Shown here in pieces: positions 1-7,879 of a stretch of 64,000 bases of DNA. Location: assembly GCA_947525975.1 (NCBI GenBank), contig CANNVE010000009.1, positions 1 to 64,000 on the forward strand. Reading direction: 5' to 3'. Source of the stretch: an uncultured Muribaculaceae bacterium (GTDB lineage: Bacteria > Bacteroidota > Bacteroidia > Bacteroidales > Muribaculaceae). Each line of letters begins with the position of its first letter. The first letter of the stretch is position 1. The notes beneath the pieces were generated by a model. That model saw only the letters and a program-made list of their open reading frames with translations. It was not told where the DNA came from and did not search any database. Made by a program: the position numbers and the translations under genes.

Positions 1-44
1 CACGTAAGGAGTCGTCGGCAGCGTCAGATGTGTATAAGAGACAG
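1..44 (+). other. Untrimmed Illumina Nextera adapter (not genomic)
   Basis: Bases 1-3 match the end of the P5 arm, bases 4-11 read GTAAGGAG, which I recognise as the Nextera S505/N505 i5 index, bases 12-25 are the Read-1 primer segment, and bases 26-44 are the 19-bp Tn5 mosaic end AGATGTGTATAAGAGACAG. Genomic sequence starts at 45. This is a library artefact, so the left edge of the first gene is a contig break and not a biological boundary. Confidence 0.97.
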
Positions 45-904
45 CATACACCGACGGCCAGCTTTCGGTCTCGTCAAACCGCATGTCAGATGTTATAAAT
101 GACATGAAATCCCTTGCTCCGGCCGACGATTACGGCCTCATCCTCTGGGGCCATGCAACGGGATGGCTGCAAGACGGCATTGACGACCCTATCGACCGCC
201 GCAACGCCCAATTCTACTCTTACGGATACGACCACGACAGGAAAAATTGGATGAACACCTCCACCTTGGCGCGCACCCTCGAAAACCGAGGCTTCAGCTT
301 CATCTACTTCGACTGCTGCCTGATGGCTTCAATCGAGACTCTGTATGAATTGCAGAATGCGGCCCCGAAGATGGTGGCCAGCGCTACAGAGGTGCCCGGA
401 TTCGGCATGCCCTACCATCTTACGCTCCCGAGCCTGTTTGCCGATGGCAACGCTGACCTTGAAGGCGCCTCGAAAGCGTATTTCAACTACTACAACTCCG
501 ATCCTATGGCAGCCGGCGGGTGCCCCGTGAGCACCGCCGTGATCACTACCGGCAAAATCCCCGCCCTTGCCGCCGCCACCAAAGAGATCTACTCGCAGGC
601 GCAATACGCATGCCCGCCGGGATATACCGGGCAGCTGCTTTACATCAACACTGATTATTATGACTTTGACCATTACATAAAGGCGATGGCCGGAGACAAT
701 GAGGCGCTCTACGCCAATTGGCGCGCGACCCTTGACGATGTAGTCGGCTACAAGGCTTCGTCTGACTTCATCTGGGATATCCGACCTATTGAGCATTTCT
801 GCGGCATATCCACCTTCATTGTCAGAAAGCCGGCCGACACCGCCCATAAAAACTACAACACTCTCAGATGGTATGACGACGTAGTGTCTTCACTGCCTCT
901 CTAA
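45..904 (+). CDS. Clostripain-family (C11) cysteine peptidase, 5' truncated
   Basis: The reading frame is open from the first genomic base (codons from 47) through the in-frame ATG at 83, so that ATG is internal and the true start is lost at the contig end. Counting from that Met, the C11 catalytic His sits in LILWGHATGW (His24) and the catalytic Cys in FDCCLMAS (Cys79, the second Cys). These match the WGHG and FDACLM signatures of clostripain-related peptidases, which cleave after basic residues and are usually exported lipoproteins in gut Bacteroidales. The N-terminal signal or lipobox cannot be seen. An MscS gene follows 15 bp downstream on the same strand. Family assignment is firm; substrate unknown. 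Confidence 0.85.
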
Positions 905-919
905 AATCAACCTACAGAA

Positions 920-2023
920 ATGATACGCTGCCAGATACCTGACGCCCCCATGGTCATCACCGACTCTATCCCCACACCGAAGGAGGAGCTCGAGATGCTG
1001 AAATCAATGCCTTTTGACGAATTGGTGGAGAAAGCCACCAATTCGCTCGTGACCTTCGCCATAAACCTCACGATCGCCATCGTGGTCTTCTATGCCGGAA
1101 AATTCATAATCGGCAAGATACACAATGTCGTGGCCAGGATAATGCTGAGGCGCAACGTCGACAAGTCGCTCACCACGTTCATCCTCTCGCTCATACGCAT
1201 GACGCTCTATTTCCTGCTGATAGTGACCGTCATCGGCATTCTCGGCATCGAGACATCGTCATTCATAGCATTGTTCGCATCGGCGGGCGTGGCCATAGGC
1301 ATGGCTTTGAGCGGCACTCTGCAGAATTTCGCCGGAGGCGTGCTCATACTGTTTCTCAAGCCTTACAAAGTGGGCGACTACATCGAGGCCCAGGGATTCG
1401 CCGGATCGGTAAAGGAAATACAGATTTTCCACACAGTCATCACCACAGCCGACAATAAGCAGATCATCATACCCAACGGCGTCCTTTCGACAGGGTCCAT
1501 AAACAACTATAGCCGAGAAGAATACCGCCGCGTGGACTGGACCGTGGGCATTTCCTACGGAGACAGCGTCGACGAGGCCCGCAAGGCTATACTCGGCATC
1601 ATCGACAGCGATGACCGCATAGTGAAACAATACATCGAAGACGACCGCAAGCTCAGGACCAAGGCTCAGGACCAATTGCTCCACGACAGCCTCGTGGAGC
1701 TGCCCTACGAAGAGCACGGCTGGATGCACAGGCTGCTCCACCGCCGGAAAAAGACCAACCGCTACCGCATCCTCCCGAAATTGATCAAGAACAACGATGT
1801 TATCCGCTTCGAGCAGAAAGTAGACCGCTCTCCGGCGGTGTACCTCCACACTTTGGCCGACAGCAGCGTGAATCTCTCTGTGCGCGCATGGACAAGAAAT
1901 GAATTTTACTGGGCAGTATACTTCGCCATAAACGAGCGAATATACAACGAGCTTCCCAAGGCCGGCATCAACTTCCCGTTCCCGCAGCTCGACGTCCACT
2001 TTGACCAGCCTGCGGCAAAGTAA
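920..2023 (+). CDS. Small-conductance mechanosensitive channel (MscS family)
   Basis: A 367-residue inner-membrane channel that releases solutes on hypo-osmotic shock. It has three predicted membrane segments in the first half. The last is the Gly/Ala-rich pore helix of MscS (AGVAIGMALSGTLQNFAGG), followed directly by the beta-domain start KPYKVGDYIEA. Behind it is a soluble C-terminal vestibule with a basic insertion (RLLHRRKKTNRYR) that is longer than in E. coli MscS. The ATG used is the first in frame, 15 bp after the upstream stop; a second Met 10 codons later (950) is an equally possible start. Probably read through from the upstream gene. A second, unrelated MscS-family gene lies at 42417. 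Confidence 0.9.
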   Translation: MIRCQIPDAPMVITDSIPTPKEELEMLKSMPFDELVEKATNSLVTFAINLTIAIVVFYAGKFIIGKIHNVVARIMLRRNVDKSLTTFILSLIRMTLYFLLIVTVIGILGIETSSFIALFASAGVAIGMALSGTLQNFAGGVLILFLKPYKVGDYIEAQGFAGSVKEIQIFHTVITTADNKQIIIPNGVLSTGSINNYSREEYRRVDWTVGISYGDSVDEARKAILGIIDSDDRIVKQYIEDDRKLRTKAQDQLLHDSLVELPYEEHGWMHRLLHRRKKTNRYRILPKLIKNNDVIRFEQKVDRSPAVYLHTLADSSVNLSVRAWTRNEFYWAVYFAINERIYNELPKAGINFPFPQLDVHFDQPAAK

Positions 2024-2061
2024 GCGTTTTTTTTTAACTGTTATTTGCATTGGAGGGCGTA

Positions 2062-2090
2062 TTTGCGGCCCCACCGACCTCGTAACTTTG
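2062..2090 (+). promoter_or_regulatory. Bacteroidota-type promoter
   Basis: TTTG at 2062-2065 and TAACTTTG at 2083-2090 match the -33/-7 consensus of the Bacteroidota housekeeping sigma factor, with a slightly short 17-bp spacer. The start codon of the small gene is 30 bp downstream. Confidence 0.6.
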
Positions 2091-2120
2091 CGATATAAGT
2101 CACAATTAAATCTCAAAGCT

Positions 2121-2336
2121 ATGAACTCCGCCATTTACCTCTCGCCAAGAGTGATCAACACGCTCAACGCCCTTCCCGAAAACGACCGCATAGCCGTGGC
2201 AAGCGCCATCACCGGCGAGCTGATCCTCGGCGACCGGGCCACCGACCACCTCACGCCCATGCAGACACTCGCATACGCCATCATCAGGAGATACGTAGTG
2301 AGCGACACCCACAGGGTAGAGCGCGCCATAAGCTGA
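2121..2336 (+). CDS. Small conserved-looking hypothetical protein (71 aa)
   Basis: I do not recognise the family. An upstream in-frame start at 2001 would overlap the MscS gene and run across the promoter, so the ATG at 2121, 30 bp after the -7 element, is preferred; it begins MNSAIYLSPRV. The product is soluble, has no signal peptide and looks helical. A short segment (NALPENDRIAVASAITGE) resembles the style of small cytosolic regulators or partner proteins. It ends just before the S24 regulator promoter. Having its own promoter and normal codon usage argues for a real gene. Confidence 0.6.
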   Translation: MNSAIYLSPRVINTLNALPENDRIAVASAITGELILGDRATDHLTPMQTLAYAIIRRYVVSDTHRVERAIS

Positions 2337-2360
2337 CGCATACCCATCTTAAAAATAATC

Positions 2361-2374
2361 ACAACAAATGTTGT
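2361..2374. promoter_or_regulatory. Palindromic operator candidate ACAACA-AA-TGTTGT
   Basis: A perfect 6-bp inverted repeat with a 2-bp spacer. Its right half overlaps the TTGTTG that serves as -33 element for the downstream S24-type repressor gene. Position and symmetry fit binding by a dimeric helix-turn-helix protein and autorepression. Confidence 0.5.
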
Positions 2375-2401
2375 TGGATTAAAGGATTATCCGTAAATTT
2401 G
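2371..2401 (+). promoter_or_regulatory. Promoter of the S24 regulator
   Basis: TTGTTG at 2371-2376 and TAAATTTG at 2394-2401, close to the preferred spacing. The start codon lies 44 bp further on, and the palindrome at 2361-2374 covers the -33 box. Confidence 0.7.
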
Positions 2402-2445
2402 CCTGCACAGACAAAGAATTAATCTTTAATGGATACAGCAATATT

Positions 2446-3111
2446 ATGAATGCCGCCCAACGCATAGAAGCCCTTGTGCGACACACGCACACCAACATCA
2501 AGGCGCTGTCAGAACTTTGCGGATACGAGCGTCCGCAGGCCTTTTATGACATACAGAAAGGAAAGACACGCAACATCTCGGCAACAATGTGCGAGAAGAT
2601 CACATCTATCTTCCCGCGAGTCAACCGCATCTGGCTGCTCACCGGCGAAGGCGACATGCTCCTGCCAGACCCCGACGCCAAGCAGGGCAAGGAATGCGAG
2701 GAGGACGTGAAGATGGTGCCGATGCTGCACATTTCCGCCCTCGCCGGCCCGATAAAATCATTCTACCAAAGCGGAGAAGACTATTCCGACAACGAGCGCA
2801 TCCCCTCGCCCCACGCCATGGCCGAAATAGCCGTGCCCATAAGCGGAGACTCGATGGAGCCTAAATTTCCCGACGGAGGCATCCTCTACATAGCACGCAT
2901 CAACGAGGCTGCATTCATTCCATGGGGCCACCCCATGGTGATCGACACCGAAAACGGCGTATTCATCAAGAATGTGATGCCAGACAGCGATGACGCATAC
3001 ATAAAAGCCGAAAGCGACAACCCTAAATACCCCGCCATGCGCATACCCAAGCGTTCGATTCTCGGCATGTACAGGGTGCTCGCTGTCAGCAAGACATTTC
3101 CCACCATGTGA
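2446..3111 (+). CDS. LexA/CI-like transcriptional regulator with S24 peptidase domain
   Basis: A 221-residue protein in two parts. An N-terminal helix-turn-helix region (about 1-70, with the NRIWLLTGEGDMLL hinge typical of Bacteroidales phage-type repressors) is followed by a C-terminal S24 signal-peptidase-like domain. The catalytic Ser136 lies in SGDSMEP and the general-base Lys175 in GVFIKNV. An Ala-Gly pair at 100-101 (HISALAGP) sits where LexA and CI cleave themselves, so autocleavage under DNA damage is plausible. kdsB starts 15 bp downstream and may be co-transcribed. No phage genes are nearby, so this is probably a resident stress regulator; its targets are unknown apart from the possible autoregulatory palindrome. 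Confidence 0.85.
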   Translation: MNAAQRIEALVRHTHTNIKALSELCGYERPQAFYDIQKGKTRNISATMCEKITSIFPRVNRIWLLTGEGDMLLPDPDAKQGKECEEDVKMVPMLHISALAGPIKSFYQSGEDYSDNERIPSPHAMAEIAVPISGDSMEPKFPDGGILYIARINEAAFIPWGHPMVIDTENGVFIKNVMPDSDDAYIKAESDNPKYPAMRIPKRSILGMYRVLAVSKTFPTM

Positions 3112-3126
3112 CAATTATTTACCATT

Positions 3127-3891
3127 ATGGATTTCATAGCATTGATACCGGCGCGCTACGCCTCGACGCGTTTCCCGGGAAAGCCGCTCGCCAAGCTCGG
3201 AGGCATGACAGTGATAGAGAGAGTATGCCGCCAGGCGCGCAAAGCACTCGGCGACAAAGTGGCCGTGGCCACCGACGACGCCCGCATCATGGAGGCCGTG
3301 AAGGCTTTCGGCTCGAGCGCCGTGATGACCTCGGACGCCCACCGCAGCGGCACAGACCGCGTGCGCGAAGCCTACGACAACCTCGGCTCAAAGGCTGACG
3401 TCGTTATCAACATCCAGGGCGACGAGCCTTTTATCGACCCATCGCAGATACAGGCCCTGATGCGATGCTTCGACGACCCGCGCACCCAGATAGCCACTCT
3501 CATACGTCCCTTTCCGCGCACCTCCGACATCTCAGCCCTGCAAAACCCCAACAGCCCCAAGGTGGTGGTAGACAATGACGGATTCGCCATGTACTTCTCC
3601 CGCTCGGTGATTCCCTACCTGCGTGGCGTCGACCCGCTCGAATGGCCCGAAAAGCATCAGTATTACACTCACATCGGCATATACGCCTACCGCGCCGACG
3701 TGCTGCGCCAGATCACACGCCTGCCACAATCATCGCTCGAAACAGCCGAATCGCTCGAGCAGCTGCGTTGGCTCCAGGCCGGATACAAAATCAAGACCGC
3801 CGTCAGCGAAATCTCCACCATAGGCATCGACACACCCGACGACCTGGCCCGAGCCGAAAAATTCCTGCTCGACTCCCGCGACAAAGCCTGA
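3127..3891 (+). CDS. kdsB: 3-deoxy-manno-octulosonate cytidylyltransferase
   Basis: Activates KDO with CTP to CMP-KDO for the lipid A inner core, in the cytosol. The 254-residue length is standard. The N-terminal nucleotide-binding motif IPARYASTRFPGKPL, the SGTDRVRE segment and INIQGDEPFI are all family signatures. It follows the S24 regulator by 15 bp and is closed by a strong hairpin terminator, so the two may form one transcript. Confidence 0.96.
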   Translation: MDFIALIPARYASTRFPGKPLAKLGGMTVIERVCRQARKALGDKVAVATDDARIMEAVKAFGSSAVMTSDAHRSGTDRVREAYDNLGSKADVVINIQGDEPFIDPSQIQALMRCFDDPRTQIATLIRPFPRTSDISALQNPNSPKVVVDNDGFAMYFSRSVIPYLRGVDPLEWPEKHQYYTHIGIYAYRADVLRQITRLPQSSLETAESLEQLRWLQAGYKIKTAVSEISTIGIDTPDDLARAEKFLLDSRDKA

Positions 3892-3941
3892 CGCCATATC
3901 AGCGGCCCATCCACGCCGAATCAAATAGAATATAAAGAGCA

Positions 3942-3981
3942 TTGCGGCCATGCCTCCATAATCAGGCATGGCCGCAACTTT
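3942..3981 (+). terminator. Intrinsic terminator after kdsB
   Basis: A perfect 14-bp stem (TTGCGGCCATGCCT with its complement at 3964-3977), an 8-nt loop, then CTTTATAT. Confidence 0.85.
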
Positions 3982-4052
3982 ATATCCCCGAGGCCGATTT
4001 CATGTCTGATCAGACAGGATATGACATTTTTTCATCAAAATTTCTGATTATT

Positions 4053-4084
4053 TTTGGTCAATTGAAACAAAAGCCATAACTTTA
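4053..4084 (+). promoter_or_regulatory. Promoter of the large secreted protein
   Basis: TTTG at 4053-4056, a 20-bp spacer, then TAACTTTA at 4077-4084 (one mismatch to TAnnTTTG). An ATG at 4094 would leave almost no leader and no signal peptide; the ATG at 4160 gives a clean signal sequence. Confidence 0.55.
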
Positions 4085-4159
4085 CGAATCTTAATGCTGA
4101 TTCGCCAATCAGAGCCAAAGTTTAACTGTTCCAGACCAAATAATACAATTTTTAAACTT

Positions 4160-6718
4160 ATGAGAAAATCTCTACTCCTCATCGCCTTGATGGCCTTGAC
4201 CATGCAGGCGCAGACGGCCAAGGACCCGCTTAAACTTGTGATCGGCGGAGAAAACAAGTATGAATACGGTGGCGGTTACACCACGCCGGTATGGATCTAC
4301 ACCGCTCCGGAAGACCAACTCGTGAGCGTGCGTCCCAACTCCACAGGAACCACGATAAAGGTGACATATGACGGAAACGCGTATTCCACCAACCTTGCCC
4401 CAAGCGTTAAGTACAATTCGGAATATCTCTTCATCGCACAGAAAGATGTTCCGCTCTATCTCAACGTGACCGCCACTGCCTCGCCCGTAATCTTGGATGC
4501 GTCGGCTTCGGCTTATCCCTATCGCCTTGGCACATCGACTGATGATGCCATAGAAATCAAGACCGGAGCGGAAGCGATATTCGTTCCATTCAGGGAAGTC
4601 AATTACAAAGAAGTGCCGGTCTATCTGAAATATGCCGCAACCGAAGAGGGCGCCCTCGACCTCACATTCAAAGGATATGTGCATGATGCATACTACTATG
4701 AAGGCCCCGACGGGCAATCGATTGGCATCACGTGCAAATCGCAAAGCGGAGACTACCGCACCTACATCCCCGTAAAGCCCGGCGTAGACTATTACGTGAG
4801 ATTAGCGTCAAGCTCCGCAAAAATGCTCATAGCCGAGCTGACCCACCCCACCTACGGCGAATCGCCCGACTATCCGATAATCATCACAGGCACCGAAGCC
4901 ATAGTGCCCGCAAAGGCCGGGAAATATTATTATGAAGTGACCGGCACCGAGACAGGATACGCCGTGGTGGGCAGCGATGTAAAGGATCTCGACGGCAGCG
5001 TGACGCTGAGCCAGACCATATCGTCGTCAAACTCAACCACCGTGAGCGACGGCACATTCGACATCAGGCAGAAAAGCACAAAGGGCGCGCACTACACCAT
5101 CGTGGTCGACAAAAAGACCGATTCAAGCGAGCCTCAGAAATTCAATGTGAAGTTTGAACTTACCCAGCCCTACGACGACTACACCAAGGGGGCTCCGCTC
5201 ACACTGGGCGAGCCCACAACGCTGCCACCTTATCCCAACACCTATTATTACAGAATATCGACACCGGCAGAAGGCGCTTATATGCTGACAGCGGCACCGG
5301 CCATTCCCTTCACCGACGCCAACTCATCGATCAAACTTTTCGCCGCATCAAACTTCTCAAACGCTAAATATATCGGAGATCCCGACATCATTTGCGAAGT
5401 GGAAGCAGCCACTGACTATATATTGGAAGTGGTGATTTCAGAAGCCGACAAGCGCAACTCTGTCACTGCTTCAGTCAGTGAACTTGAGCATGGCGACGGC
5501 GCCTCCGATCCGTTTATCGTGAAAATAGGTGAGAACAGCCTCCCTGCCGGCGACTCGAAATATTACCTCTACGAGGCAGAGAAAAGCTCGTGGGTAGTGA
5601 TAACGCCTAAAGACAACTCAATTAACGCTCCCGTGGTGAAACGCCTAAAAAAGGAAAGCGCGCCAGAGCAGACAACTACGATACTGCGGCACAACGACGG
5701 CCACCGATTCGAGGCCGAAGCCGGATACAGCTATCTCATCCGCTTCACAAAGGTGAAGGAAGCCACATCGTTTGACTTTGCCGTGCCTGACTACGCGCAA
5801 GGCGAGACACGCGACAACCCCTACCCCATCGACGGCGACTCATTCACCGTGCCATCGGCTCCGGGCACCTACTGGTGGAGCTATGTACCGGCCCGCAACG
5901 GAAAACTCAACATTTCCACGGATTTCAAATTCGATGTAGTAAGCTCTCCGACAAGGGAAAACTGCGTGCAGCTTTTCGCCTCTGACGGACAATATCCCCT
6001 CACATCGCTTGGCATAGACTACACTAATGAGATATTCTTGCCTGCAAAGCAAAATGTCGACGAAGGAAAAACATATCTCATAAAGGCGACCTCTGTCAGC
6101 GAGCAATCTGGCCGCACCGTAACTCTAAAGTTAGACGATCTCGACCCGGGCGAGACGCCGGCAGTGGCCATTGACATCGCCTACGACAGCGATCCATTTG
6201 TCTACAAGCTCCCAGTCATATCTTCAGGCCGCACTTCAGGAAAGTGGTATGCCATCGATCTGCAAGCCGGCCAACTCACCATTTCAGCTCCAACCTCTGT
6301 CTCATTCTACTTCTACAAGGCTAATGACGACAATGATTACAATACCGGCAATTATATGGCCTATGCCACCACTTGGTGGAACTCCGATTATACCAATAGA
6401 TACTTCGGCATGAAAGACAAGTCGATCACCGAGCCTGGCAAATACCTGTTCGTAGCATACTACATTTATGCCGAGACAGACATCACCTTTGAGGGCACGG
6501 CCCTTAAGGTAGAGGCGTCAATCGGAAGCGTCGGAGCAGACAAGGAAGCGGAATACACGGTAAATGGAAATGTGGTCTCGGCCATAAGCCCCGTGACGGT
6601 TTACGACCTTTCAGGGCGTGCGGTAGCCTCAATCGCCGCCGGAGATGCCACCTCGTTATCGCCCGGAGCATACATCGTGAGGGGTCAATCCTCGGCATCA
6701 AAAATCATGGTGAAATGA
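4160..6718 (+). CDS. Large secreted protein with type IX sorting tail
   Basis: 852 residues, starting MRKSLLLIALMALTMQAQ, a clear signal peptide. The start at 4160 is chosen over an upstream in-frame ATG because the signal begins there. The body consists of repeated beta-rich modules, each containing a phrase such as PAKAGKYYYEVTG, PAGDSKYYLYEAE or PSAPGTYWWSYVP, reminiscent of pre-peptidase-like beta-sandwiches. The C-terminus has the type A sorting pattern VYDLSGRAVA...LSPGAYIVRG...KIMVK used by the Por/type IX secretion system, so the protein is probably delivered to the cell surface. No enzymatic motif was recognised. Function unknown. Confidence 0.8.
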   Translation: MRKSLLLIALMALTMQAQTAKDPLKLVIGGENKYEYGGGYTTPVWIYTAPEDQLVSVRPNSTGTTIKVTYDGNAYSTNLAPSVKYNSEYLFIAQKDVPLYLNVTATASPVILDASASAYPYRLGTSTDDAIEIKTGAEAIFVPFREVNYKEVPVYLKYAATEEGALDLTFKGYVHDAYYYEGPDGQSIGITCKSQSGDYRTYIPVKPGVDYYVRLASSSAKMLIAELTHPTYGESPDYPIIITGTEAIVPAKAGKYYYEVTGTETGYAVVGSDVKDLDGSVTLSQTISSSNSTTVSDGTFDIRQKSTKGAHYTIVVDKKTDSSEPQKFNVKFELTQPYDDYTKGAPLTLGEPTTLPPYPNTYYYRISTPAEGAYMLTAAPAIPFTDANSSIKLFAASNFSNAKYIGDPDIICEVEAATDYILEVVISEADKRNSVTASVSELEHGDGASDPFIVKIGENSLPAGDSKYYLYEAEKSSWVVITPKDNSINAPVVKRLKKESAPEQTTTILRHNDGHRFEAEAGYSYLIRFTKVKEATSFDFAVPDYAQGETRDNPYPIDGDSFTVPSAPGTYWWSYVPARNGKLNISTDFKFDVVSSPTRENCVQLFASDGQYPLTSLGIDYTNEIFLPAKQNVDEGKTYLIKATSVSEQSGRTVTLKLDDLDPGETPAVAIDIAYDSDPFVYKLPVISSGRTSGKWYAIDLQAGQLTISAPTSVSFYFYKANDDNDYNTGNYMAYATTWWNSDYTNRYFGMKDKSITEPGKYLFVAYYIYAETDITFEGTALKVEASIGSVGADKEAEYTVNGNVVSAISPVTVYDLSGRAVASIAAGDATSLSPGAYIVRGQSSASKIMVK

Positions 6719-6767
6719 CAAATGACACGCCTGCACCGAACAAATGATAATAAAAAAATGTTAATTA

Positions 6768-6799
6768 TTTGGTGGTTTTTGAAATAGTCGTTACTTTTG
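6768..6799 (+). promoter_or_regulatory. Promoter of the Tyr/Phe operon
   Basis: TTTG at 6768-6771, a 20-bp spacer and TACTTTTG at 6792-6799. It lies 19 bp before the leader-peptide start, so the leader transcript begins just ahead of the small ORF. Confidence 0.8.
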
Positions 6800-6818
6800 C
6801 CATATCAAACGAAACAAT

Positions 6819-6902
6819 ATGACACGATTTAGCTCATATCCCTATTACTTTTATTTTTATCAGCAGATAAAGATGGGATTGGGCATGCGTTGCGCCGACT
6901 AA
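6819..6902 (+). CDS. Tyr/Phe-rich attenuation leader peptide (27 aa)
   Basis: ATG at 6819, TAA at 6900-6902. After MTRFSS comes the run YPYYFYFY, so 8 of residues 4-14 are aromatic (3 Phe, 5 Tyr). It lies between a strong promoter and a hairpin terminator ahead of the phenylalanine/tyrosine operon, which is the classical position of a leader peptide such as E. coli PheL. Ribosome stalling at the aromatic codons (6837-6860) would sense charged tRNA-Tyr and tRNA-Phe together, matching an operon that makes both amino acids. The peptide itself probably has no other role. Confidence 0.9.
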   Translation: MTRFSSYPYYFYFYQQIKMGLGMRCAD

Positions 6903-6937
6903 GCATTATTAGACTTCAATGATACTGAATCCCGTCT
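6871..6937 (+). promoter_or_regulatory. Antiterminator of the Tyr/Phe attenuator
   Basis: AGATGGGATT (6871-6880), inside the end of the leader ORF, can pair with AATCCCGTCT (6928-6937), which is the 5' arm of the terminator; 9 Watson-Crick pairs and one G-U. ATCCC at 6838-6842, within the aromatic codon run, can instead pair with GGGAT at 6875-6879. These are segments 1, 2 and 3 of a standard attenuator. Confidence 0.85.
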
Positions 6938-6966
6938 CCTGCATAGGTGGCGGGATTCGTTTTTTT
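6927..6966 (+). terminator. Attenuator terminator of the Tyr/Phe operon
   Basis: GAATCCCG (6927-6934) pairs with CGGGATTC (6951-6958). The stem continues inward with a T-G and a C-G pair, one mismatch and CCT/AGG around a GCAT loop. It is followed by a run of seven T. It lies 22 bp before the prephenate dehydratase start, so it stops transcription before the structural genes unless the antiterminator forms. Confidence 0.92.
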
Positions 6967-6988
6967 CTGACTTTCAAAAGATTTCTGT

Positions 6989-7834
6989 ATGATACGCGTT
7001 ACGATACAAGGTGTGGAAGGATGCTTCCACGATGCCGCAGCAAGGGAATACTTCGCTTCACGCGATGTAGACACCATCCCCTGCGAGACATTTCAGGATA
7101 TGTTTGACACTCTGCAGTCAGACGCATCGCTCATAGGCATAATGGCCATCGAAAACACCATAGCCGGAAGCCTGCTGCAGAACCATGAATTGCTGAGGCA
7201 GAGCTCGCTGCGGATAATAGGCGAGCATCGCATGCGCATCTCCCACACGCTATGCGCCCTGCCGGGCCAGACAATCGACAGCCTCTGCGAGGCAAACTCC
7301 CACCCGATGGCGCTCATGCAATGCGAGCAATACCTGAGGCATCACCCCAATCTGCGCATGGTGGAGAAGTTCGACACCGCCGGAGCTGCCAGAGAGATAG
7401 CCGAGAAGGGAATCATGGGGCACGCAGCCGTTTGCGGCAAGTACGCGGCTGAGCGGTACGGGCTCGAAGTGCTGGCGGAGGGAATCGAGACCAACAAACG
7501 CAATTTCACCCGATTCCTGCTCCTGGCCGATCCCCTGCTCGCTGCGGAAATCGGGCCCAAGGAAACCGAGGTCAACAAGTCATCGATCGTTTTCACTCTG
7601 CCGCACACCCAGGGAGCGCTGTCGAAAGTGCTCACCATATTGTCATTCTACGACATCAACCTATCCAAGATTCAATCCCTGCCTATCATAGGCCGCGAAT
7701 GGGAATATCGCTTCTACGTAGATCTGACATTCTCTTCGATAGTGCGCTACCATCAGTCGATCGATGCTATACGCCCTCTGATCAATGACCTCAAGATCAT
7801 GGGCGAATACCGATGGCAGGAGACCGGGGATTAG
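6989..7834 (+). CDS. pheA: Prephenate dehydratase with ACT domain
   Basis: Converts prephenate to phenylpyruvate, the committed phenylalanine step, in the cytosol. The 281 residues are a monofunctional dehydratase without a chorismate mutase part; the mutase is in the third gene of this operon. The catalytic Thr-Arg-Phe motif is at 174-176 (RNFTRFLLLA). The ACT domain (about 197-275) has HTQGALSKVL, but the usual ESRP phenylalanine-binding motif reads QSLP, so feedback inhibition may be altered. First structural gene of the attenuator-controlled operon. Confidence 0.94.
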   Translation: MIRVTIQGVEGCFHDAAAREYFASRDVDTIPCETFQDMFDTLQSDASLIGIMAIENTIAGSLLQNHELLRQSSLRIIGEHRMRISHTLCALPGQTIDSLCEANSHPMALMQCEQYLRHHPNLRMVEKFDTAGAAREIAEKGIMGHAAVCGKYAAERYGLEVLAEGIETNKRNFTRFLLLADPLLAAEIGPKETEVNKSSIVFTLPHTQGALSKVLTILSFYDINLSKIQSLPIIGREWEYRFYVDLTFSSIVRYHQSIDAIRPLINDLKIMGEYRWQETGD

Positions 7835-7879
7835 CCACCCCACTGAGAAAAACCGTTTTTTAATTGTTAATATTTCGAT

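Noticed and set aside
329..847. 172-codon open frame on the minus strand
   Set aside because: Antisense to the C11 peptidase, which has both catalytic motifs; a shadow of GC-rich codon usage.
1259..2134. 291-codon open frame on the minus strand across the MscS gene
   Set aside because: Low-complexity Val/His/Arg-rich product without any domain; MscS signature is on the plus strand.
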